From contig CAJTVF010000036.1 of NCBI GenBank assembly GCA_910579435.1, forward strand, positions 1 to 26,754: DNA of 26,754 bases. Reading direction: 5' to 3'. The notes under the pieces are model-generated. The model was not told the origin of the DNA. It saw only the letters and a list, made by a program, of their open reading frames with translations, and made no database searches. Source of the DNA: an uncultured Oscillibacter sp. GTDB lineage: Bacteria; Bacillota; Clostridia; Oscillospirales; Oscillospiraceae. Positions 21,850 through 26,754 of the stretch are shown one piece after another. The position numbers and the translations under genes were made by a program. Position 1 is the stretch's first letter. Each line of letters begins with the position of its first letter.

Positions 21850-22595
21850 AGAAATCCGTGTTTACCCTGGAACGCGCCCGGCAATTGACCGGGGACGTGT
21901 GGGAGCTGGCCCTCGCGGGGGATGCCTCCGCCATCAAGGCCCCGGGTCAGTTTGTCAACCTCGAACTGCCCGGCAAATTCCTCCGCCGCCCCATTTCCGT
22001 CTGCGACTGGACGGCGGAGGGTTTGACGCTGCTGGTGAAGGAAGCCGGAGCGGGCACAAGGGATCTGGTCCGCCTCCCCGCCGGGACGGCGCTGGACACG
22101 CTGTCCGGCCTGGGGAACGGCTTTGACCTCTCCGCCGCGCCGGAAAACGCCGTCCTGGTGGGCGGCGGCATTGGCGCCGCGCCGCTGTACGGCCTGGCGA
22201 GGCGCATGCTGGCGGAGGGCCGGAGGCCCTTGGTAGTCCTGGGCTTCCGCTCGAAATCGGATGCTTTTTATCTGGACGAGTTCGCCGCCCTGGGCCTGGA
22301 GGTACACGCCGCCGCAGAGGACGGAAGCCTGGGGACAAAGGGCTTTGTCACGGACGTGCTGGCGGCCCTTCCGGACTGCCGGTACGTCTGCGCCTGCGGC
22401 CCCACGCCCATGCTGAGGGCCGTCCACGCCCTGCCCCGGCTTACCGGGGGCCAGTTCAGCTTCGAGGCCCGGATGGCCTGCGGCTTCGGGGCCTGTGTGG
22501 GCTGCACCATTGAGACAAGGACCGGGCTCCGCCGGGTGTGCAAGGACGGCCCTGTGTTCCAAAAGGAGGAAATTCTATGGCAGACCTCTCCGTGA
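21846..22595 (+). CDS. pyrK: Dihydroorotate dehydrogenase electron transfer subunit
   Basis: A 249-aa iron-sulfur flavoprotein that passes electrons from PyrD (FMN) via FAD and [2Fe-2S] to NAD+. The FAD-binding motif LRRPISVCDW is near residues 46-55, the NAD-binding GGGIGAAPLYGLA is near 106-118, and the four cluster cysteines are Cys212, Cys217, Cys220 and Cys232, spaced CX4CX2CX11C as in PyrK. It overlaps pyrC by 4 bp and pyrD by 19 bp, fitting coupled translation of a complex. Confidence 0.94.
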   Translation: MKKSVFTLERARQLTGDVWELALAGDASAIKAPGQFVNLELPGKFLRRPISVCDWTAEGLTLLVKEAGAGTRDLVRLPAGTALDTLSGLGNGFDLSAAPENAVLVGGGIGAAPLYGLARRMLAEGRRPLVVLGFRSKSDAFYLDEFAALGLEVHAAAEDGSLGTKGFVTDVLAALPDCRYVCACGPTPMLRAVHALPRLTGGQFSFEARMACGFGACVGCTIETRTGLRRVCKDGPVFQKEEILWQTSP

Positions 22596-23497
22596 CCTTA
22601 GCGGGCGTGACCCTGAAAAACCCCATCATCCCCGCCTCCGGGACCTTCGGCTACGGCCGGGAGTTCGCGGATGCTTATGACCTGGATCTCCTGGGCTCCT
22701 TCTCCTGGAAGGGCACCACCCGGGACCCCCGCCCCGGCAACCCCCAGCCCCGCATTGCCGAAACCGCCGCCGGGATGCTGAACGCCGTGGGCCTCCAGAA
22801 CCCCGGCATGGAAGCGGTCCTCCGGGAGGAGGTCCCCAATATCGCCCGGATTTTCCACGGCCCGGTCATCGCCAACGTCTGCGGCTTCTCCCTGGAGGAG
22901 TACGCGGAGAACTGCCGGATGCTGGAGGACGCGGAGCAGGTTAAAATCCTGGAGGTCAACATCTCCTGCCCCAACGTCCACGCCGGGGGGAAGAACTTCG
23001 GCTCGGACCCCAAAAGCGCCGCCGCCGTCACCAGGGCTGTCCGGGCGGCGGCGAAAAAGCCCGTCTTTTTAAAGCTCAGCCCCAACGTGACGGACATCGC
23101 CGAAATTGCCAAGGCCTGCGCGGGCGAGGGGGCGGACGGCCTGTGCCTTATCAACACCCTGCTTGGCATGCGCATCGACCTGAACACAAAGCGCCCCCTG
23201 CTTCAAAACCGCACCGGGGGCCTCTCCGGCCCCGCCGTGTTCCCGGTGGCGCTGCGAATGGTGTGGGACGTGTACGAGGCCGTTCCGGGGCTTCCCATCA
23301 TCGGCTGCGGCGGCGCAGCTTCCGCGGAGGACGCCGCCGAGATGATGCTGGCGGGAGCCTCCGCCGTGGAGGTGGGGGCGGCGAACCTGCGGGACCCCTG
23401 GGCCTGCAAAACCATCATCGAGAACCTGCCCGGCGTGTGCCGGCGCCTGGGCGTGGACCATATTTCTGATTTGACAGGAGGAGCGCACCATGGCTAA
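22577..23497 (+). CDS. pyrD: Dihydroorotate dehydrogenase catalytic subunit (class 1B)
   Basis: A 306-aa FMN-dependent TIM barrel that oxidises dihydroorotate to orotate. Motifs: ASGTFGYGREF, NPGMEAV, VNISCPNVHAGG with the class 1 active-site Cys131, KLSPNVTDIAE, LINTLLGM, GGLSGPAVFPVAL, and the phosphate-binding GCGGAASAEDA. The presence of PyrK and the Cys base class it as the NAD-linked 1B type. AAAAGGAGG stands 7 nt before the ATG at 22577. It overlaps pyrK by 19 bp and pyrF by 8 bp. Confidence 0.95.
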   Translation: MADLSVTLAGVTLKNPIIPASGTFGYGREFADAYDLDLLGSFSWKGTTRDPRPGNPQPRIAETAAGMLNAVGLQNPGMEAVLREEVPNIARIFHGPVIANVCGFSLEEYAENCRMLEDAEQVKILEVNISCPNVHAGGKNFGSDPKSAAAVTRAVRAAAKKPVFLKLSPNVTDIAEIAKACAGEGADGLCLINTLLGMRIDLNTKRPLLQNRTGGLSGPAVFPVALRMVWDVYEAVPGLPIIGCGGAASAEDAAEMMLAGASAVEVGAANLRDPWACKTIIENLPGVCRRLGVDHISDLTGGAHHG

Positions 23498-24194
23498 AGA
23501 CGTGATTATCGCCCTGGACTTTCCCACCCGGGAAGAGACCCTGCGGTTTCTGGACCGGTTCCCCGCCGGGGAGGACAAGCCCTTTGTAAAGATCGGCATG
23601 GAGCTTTATTATGCCGGGGGCCCGTCCATCGTCCGGGAGATTAAGGCCCGGGGGCACAAGATTTTCCTGGATTTGAAGCTCCACGACATTCCCAACACGG
23701 TCAAACGGGCCATGGCGGTCCTCTCCGGCCTGGACGTGGACATGGTAAACCTCCACGCCGCCGGGGCCTCCGCCATGATGAAGGCCGCCCTGGAGGGCCT
23801 GACCCGCCCCGACGGAACCCGCCCCCTGCTCATCGCCGTCACCCAGCTCACCTCTACCGACGCCGCCGCCCTGAAGGACGAGCTGCTCATCGAGACCCCC
23901 ATGGCGGAGACGGTGCTCTCCTACGCGAAAAACGCCGCCGCCAGCGGCCTGGACGGCGTGGTCTGCTCCCCCCTGGAGGCCGCCCTTGTCAAGGAGCGCT
24001 GCGGGGAGAACTTCTGCACCGTCACCCCCGGCGTGCGCTTCGCCGGCGGGGACGCGGGCGACCAGAAGCGGGTGATGACCCCGGAGCAGACGGCGAAAAA
24101 CGGCTGTGATTATATCGTCATGGGCCGTCCCATCACCCAGGCGGCGGACCCGGCGGAGGCGTACCGCCGGGCGGCGCGGGAGTTTTTGGGATGA
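23490..24194 (+). CDS. pyrF: Orotidine 5'-phosphate decarboxylase
   Basis: A 234-aa TIM-barrel enzyme that decarboxylates OMP to UMP. The catalytic motif DLKLHDIPNTV shows Asp61, Lys63 and Asp66. Others seen are ALDFPTREE at the N-terminus, VTQLTSTD, and the C-terminal phosphate-binding VTPGVRF and IVMGRPITQAADP. The length is typical. It overlaps pyrD by 8 bp and the next gene by ATGA. Confidence 0.95.
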   Translation: MAKDVIIALDFPTREETLRFLDRFPAGEDKPFVKIGMELYYAGGPSIVREIKARGHKIFLDLKLHDIPNTVKRAMAVLSGLDVDMVNLHAAGASAMMKAALEGLTRPDGTRPLLIAVTQLTSTDAAALKDELLIETPMAETVLSYAKNAAASGLDGVVCSPLEAALVKERCGENFCTVTPGVRFAGGDAGDQKRVMTPEQTAKNGCDYIVMGRPITQAADPAEAYRRAAREFLG

Positions 24195-24658
24195 AGCCGG
24201 AGGATATCCTGCGATACTGCCTTGAGACCCTGGAGGGAACCGTTCGGGCGGAGAGCTGGGGGGAGAGCGGCATTTTCTACAATCCCGGCGGCACGCTGAA
24301 ACGGGGGGTCTACGTTCTCACCGTCAAGGAGAAGGACGGGGCCAACGACAAGTCCTCCCGGCTGGACCGCCCCGGGGTCTATCGGGTTAACCTGGGCCTT
24401 CGGAAAGAGACCTACGCCCGGCTTTTCGGCCCTCTGCCTGCCCGTCCTCCCAAGGGGGGAGTGGTATCCGCGGAGGCGGATTTCACCGCTCCGGACCGGC
24501 TGGTTCCCCACCCGGTTTACGCCTGGATGGGGTGGGCCGCCGTGCTGAACCCGTCGCCCGGGACCTTTGAGGCCATGAAGCCTCTGATTCAGGAAAGCTA
24601 CGAATACGCAAGGGAAAAGTTCGCCAAACGCCGGGGCGGCGTTCCCTCCGGAACATAA
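24191..24658 (+). CDS. DUF6194 family protein inside the pyr operon
   Basis: A 155-aa protein matching DUF6194, a family of unknown function. Conserved blocks: FYNPGGTLKRGVYVLTVKEK (residues about 30-49), DGANDKSSRLDRPGVYRVNL, LRKETYARLFG, and the strongly conserved LVPHPVYAWMGWAAVLNPS followed by GTFEAMKPLIQESYEYA. It has no membrane segment. Its start overlaps the pyrF stop by ATGA and pyrE follows 16 bp later, so it is surely cotranscribed and probably translationally coupled with pyrF. Its placement suggests a role near pyrimidine or nucleotide metabolism, but that is only inferred from context. Codon use is like the neighbouring genes. Confidence 0.8.
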   Translation: MKPEDILRYCLETLEGTVRAESWGESGIFYNPGGTLKRGVYVLTVKEKDGANDKSSRLDRPGVYRVNLGLRKETYARLFGPLPARPPKGGVVSAEADFTAPDRLVPHPVYAWMGWAAVLNPSPGTFEAMKPLIQESYEYAREKFAKRRGGVPSGT

Positions 24659-24674
24659 GAAAGGAGTCCTGCAC

Positions 24675-25310
24675 ATGACCCGTGAACAGACCATCGCCCA
24701 CGACCTGCTCTCCATCGGCGCGGTGTTCCTCCGCCCGGACGAGCCCTTCACCTGGGCCAGCGGCATTAAAAGCCCCATCTACTGCGACAACCGCCTGACC
24801 CTCACCGCCCCGGAGGTCCGCACCCACGTGGAGGAGGGGCTGGTGGACCTTATCTGCAAGCACTATCCCAGTGTGGAAGTTCTCATGGGCACTTCTACGG
24901 CGGGCATCGCCCACGCCGCCATCGTGGGCCACCTCATGGGCCTGCCCATGGGCTACGTCCGCTCCAGCGGCAAGGACCACGGGCGGCAGAACCGCATCGA
25001 GGGGAAGCTGGAGCCCGGAGCGCGGGTCGTCGTCATCGAGGACCTGATCTCTACCGCCGGAAGCTGCATCGACGTGGTGGAGGCCCTGCGCCAGGCCGGG
25101 GCGGAGGTGCTGGGCATCGCGTCCATCTTCACCTACGGCCTCCAGAAGGGCCTGGACCGGCTGGCGGCGGCGAACGCGGCCAACCACAGCCTGTCCAACT
25201 TCGACGCGGTGTGCGAGATCGCCGCGGCGGAGGGAAAAATCAAGCCGGAGGACATTGCCCGGCTGAAAAAATTCCGGGCGAATCCCAGCGACGAGAGCTG
25301 GCAAACCTGA
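24675..25310 (+). CDS. pyrE: Orotate phosphoribosyltransferase
   Basis: A 211-aa enzyme that joins orotate to PRPP giving OMP. The PRPP-binding loop VVVIEDLISTAGSCIDVV is present at about residues 118-135. Others: FTWASGIKSPIYCDNR at the N-terminus (orotate/PRPP contact), GTSTAGIAHAAIVGHLMGLP, and VRSSGKDHGRQNRIEG, the flexible catalytic loop. AAAGGAG precedes the ATG. It comes before pyrB with a 24-bp gap. Confidence 0.95.
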   Translation: MTREQTIAHDLLSIGAVFLRPDEPFTWASGIKSPIYCDNRLTLTAPEVRTHVEEGLVDLICKHYPSVEVLMGTSTAGIAHAAIVGHLMGLPMGYVRSSGKDHGRQNRIEGKLEPGARVVVIEDLISTAGSCIDVVEALRQAGAEVLGIASIFTYGLQKGLDRLAAANAANHSLSNFDAVCEIAAAEGKIKPEDIARLKKFRANPSDESWQT

Positions 25311-25334
25311 GGCGAAACAGGGAAAGGAGCATCT

Positions 25335-26255
25335 ATGCCCAGAAACATCATCGACGTCACCGACCTCACCGTGGAGGAAATCAACGAATTGATTGCCACG
25401 GCGGAGGACATCCTCGCAAACCCCGCCAAATACCAGGACGCCTGCGCCCACAAGCAGCTGGCCACCCTCTTCTTCGAGCCCTCCACCCGGACCCGCCTCT
25501 CCTTTGAGTCCGCCATGCTGGCCCTGGGGGGCGGCGTGCTGGGCTTTTCGGAGGCGGCCTCCAGCTCCACCGCCAAGGGGGAGACCGTGGGGGACACCGT
25601 TCACACCGTCAGCTGCTACGCCGATATCATCGCCATGCGCCACCCGAAGGAGGGCGCGCCCTACGCCGCCGCCCAGTTCAGCGAGGTCCCCATTATCAAC
25701 GCCGGGGATGGCGGACACAACCACCCCACCCAGACCCTGACGGACCTTCTGACCATCCACCGGGAGAAGGGACGGCTGGACGGCTTCACCATCGGCTTTT
25801 GCGGCGACCTGAAATTCGGCCGGACGGTCCACTCCCTGGTAAACGCCCTCAGCCGGTATGAAAACGTCAAATTCGTCCTCATCTCCCCGGCGGAGCTGAA
25901 GCTCCCCCGGTACGTGAAGGAGGAGGCCCTGAAAAAGCGGGGCATCCCCTATAAGCAGACCGACAGCCTGGAGGCCGTCATGCCGGACCTGGACATTCTC
26001 TACATGACCCGGGTCCAGAAGGAGCGGTTCTTCAACGAGGAGGACTACCTCCGGTTGAAGGACAGCTATATCCTCACCCCGGAGAAGCTGGAAACCGCCA
26101 GGCCGGACCTCTCCATCCTCCACCCCCTGCCCCGGGTCAACGAAATCTCCGTGGCGGTGGACAAGGATCCCCGGGCCGCCTACTGGAAGCAGGTGAAAAA
26201 CGGCAAGTTCATCCGCATGGCGCTGATTCTGAAGCTGCTGGACATCCGCGTCTAA
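25335..26255 (+). CDS. pyrB: Aspartate carbamoyltransferase catalytic subunit
   Basis: A 306-aa enzyme that makes carbamoyl aspartate from carbamoyl phosphate and aspartate. The carbamoyl phosphate site FEPSTRTRLSFESAM has Ser50-Thr-Arg-Thr-Arg54, and HPTQTLTDLLTI has His130. A loop Lys lies in SSSTAKGETVGDT. The aspartate site HPLPRVNEI is near the C-terminus. It is paired with pyrI 18 bp downstream, so it should form the regulated heterododecamer known from E. coli-type enzymes. A good ribosome site, GGAAAGGAG, precedes it. Confidence 0.95.
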   Translation: MPRNIIDVTDLTVEEINELIATAEDILANPAKYQDACAHKQLATLFFEPSTRTRLSFESAMLALGGGVLGFSEAASSSTAKGETVGDTVHTVSCYADIIAMRHPKEGAPYAAAQFSEVPIINAGDGGHNHPTQTLTDLLTIHREKGRLDGFTIGFCGDLKFGRTVHSLVNALSRYENVKFVLISPAELKLPRYVKEEALKKRGIPYKQTDSLEAVMPDLDILYMTRVQKERFFNEEDYLRLKDSYILTPEKLETARPDLSILHPLPRVNEISVAVDKDPRAAYWKQVKNGKFIRMALILKLLDIRV

Positions 26256-26273
26256 GGGAAAGGGGAGGACTTT

Positions 26274-26705
26274 ATGAATATTGACAGCATCCAAAACGGC
26301 GTCGTCCTGGACCACATCCAGGCGGGCAAGAGCATGGATATCTACAAATACCTCCACCTGGACCGGCTGGACTGCTCCGTGGCCATCATCAAGAACGTCC
26401 GCAGCGGCCGGATGGGGAAAAAGGACATTATCAAAATTGACTCCCCCATGGACGTGGACGTAGACGTACTGGGCTATATCGACGACAAAATCACCGTCAA
26501 CATCATCCGGGACGGCAGGCGGGTGGAAAAGCGCCGCCTGGAGCCGCCGAAGAAGCTGGTGAACATCATCCGCTGCAAGAACCCCCGGTGCATCACCGTG
26601 GCGGAGCCTCAGCTGGACGCGGTCTTCCTCCTCAGCGACCCGGAGAAGCACGTCTACCGCTGCGCCTACTGCGACACGGCCAAAGGAAAGAAAAAGAACT
26701 TTTAA
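26274..26705 (+). CDS. pyrI: Aspartate carbamoyltransferase regulatory subunit
   Basis: A 143-aa allosteric subunit of ATCase. The N-terminal nucleotide-binding domain shows VLDHIQAGKSMDIYKYL and SVAIIKNVRSGRMGKKDIIKI. The C-terminal Zn domain has four Cys ligands: Cys101 and Cys106 in CKNPRC, and Cys130 and Cys133 in CAYC. CTP/ATP should bind here to tune PyrB, as known for the family. It is the last gene of the operon; no terminator is seen before the window ends. A foldback element starts right at its TAA, whose TTTAA supplies the TTAA flank, so the repeat may provide the 3' end structure. Confidence 0.93.
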   Translation: MNIDSIQNGVVLDHIQAGKSMDIYKYLHLDRLDCSVAIIKNVRSGRMGKKDIIKIDSPMDVDVDVLGYIDDKITVNIIRDGRRVEKRRLEPPKKLVNIIRCKNPRCITVAEPQLDAVFLLSDPEKHVYRCAYCDTAKGKKKNF

Positions 26706-26754
26706 GGAAGCACTGATTAAATCAACGTGTGCAGATTTGCGCCAGAAATTTCTG
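26706..26754 (+). repeat. Foldback/MITE-like element (family A), partial, cut by window end
   Basis: It starts GGAAGCACTGATTAAATC, as at 10473 with one difference, and continues with the same internal sequence for the 49 bases visible. TTAA (26702-26705) stands before it and includes the pyrI stop codon. Compared with the copy at 1-37, the orientation is opposite. Confidence 0.8.

Noticed and set aside
24483..26651. 722-aa minus-strand ORF opposite pyrE, pyrB and pyrI
   Set aside because: It is a shadow of well-recognised pyr genes, with typical antisense composition and no family motifs.

Overview
The window looks like chromosomal DNA from a GC-rich, spore-forming member of the Clostridia, most like the Oscillospiraceae (the Flavonifractor/Lawsonibacter type). 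The support is spoIIR, tandem Spo0A boxes, a Firmicute-type pyrK-pyrD pair, the rimP-nusA-ylxR-ylxQ-infB-rbfA-nrnA-truB-ribF order, and heavily G/C-biased third codon positions. No tRNA, rRNA or CRISPR array was seen. Species cannot be named from sequence alone.

Layout. (1) 1-1970: the inner end of one foldback repeat, a second complete one, a PIN/NYN-like nuclease gene, and an orphan soluble histidine-kinase-like protein. The latter has three helically phased Spo0A boxes just upstream of its promoter. (2) 2000-3300: an AT-richer island holding a 188-bp multi-hairpin element and a two-gene minus-strand operon. The operon encodes a 94-aa unknown protein and a NADAR protein of the DarT1-antitoxin type, with no DarT1 toxin in sight. 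(3) 3350-6000: a DUF1576 membrane protein, spoIIR, and a convergent PaaI-type thioesterase. (4) 6080-9335: a metal-resistance locus with a CadC/SmtB repressor and its operator, a one-domain HMA protein, a decayed methyltransferase, a probable small RNA on the opposite strand, and a Zn/Cd/Pb P-type ATPase. (5) 9336-11095: a decay zone with a frameshifted acyltransferase-3 gene, a 159-bp foldback element, and an XRE regulator pseudogene split by a second copy of the multi-hairpin element. (6) 11096-20071, minus strand: the translation/ribosome-maturation operon, with a small membrane-protein ORF between rimP and nusA. (7) 20145-26705, plus strand: a 61-aa one-TM protein with its own promoter and terminator, then the pyrimidine operon pyrC-K-D-F-(DUF6194)-E-B-I. 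A foldback repeat starts directly at the pyrI stop codon.

How genes work together. PyrB/PyrI, PyrC, PyrD/PyrK, PyrE and PyrF cover every step from carbamoyl phosphate to UMP. CadC, the HMA protein and the ATPase form a sensor-chaperone-exporter set. SpoIIR and the 0A-box-controlled kinase-like protein both tie to sporulation.

The most interesting signals are: a kinase-like protein with Ala where the phospho-acceptor His should be, under tandem 0A boxes; an orphan NADAR antitoxin with an unknown small partner; a multi-hairpin TA-flanked element whose insertion can be reconstructed from the split XRE gene; a family of ~159-bp foldback elements; a candidate antisense-strand sRNA; and a DUF6194 gene embedded in the pyr operon.
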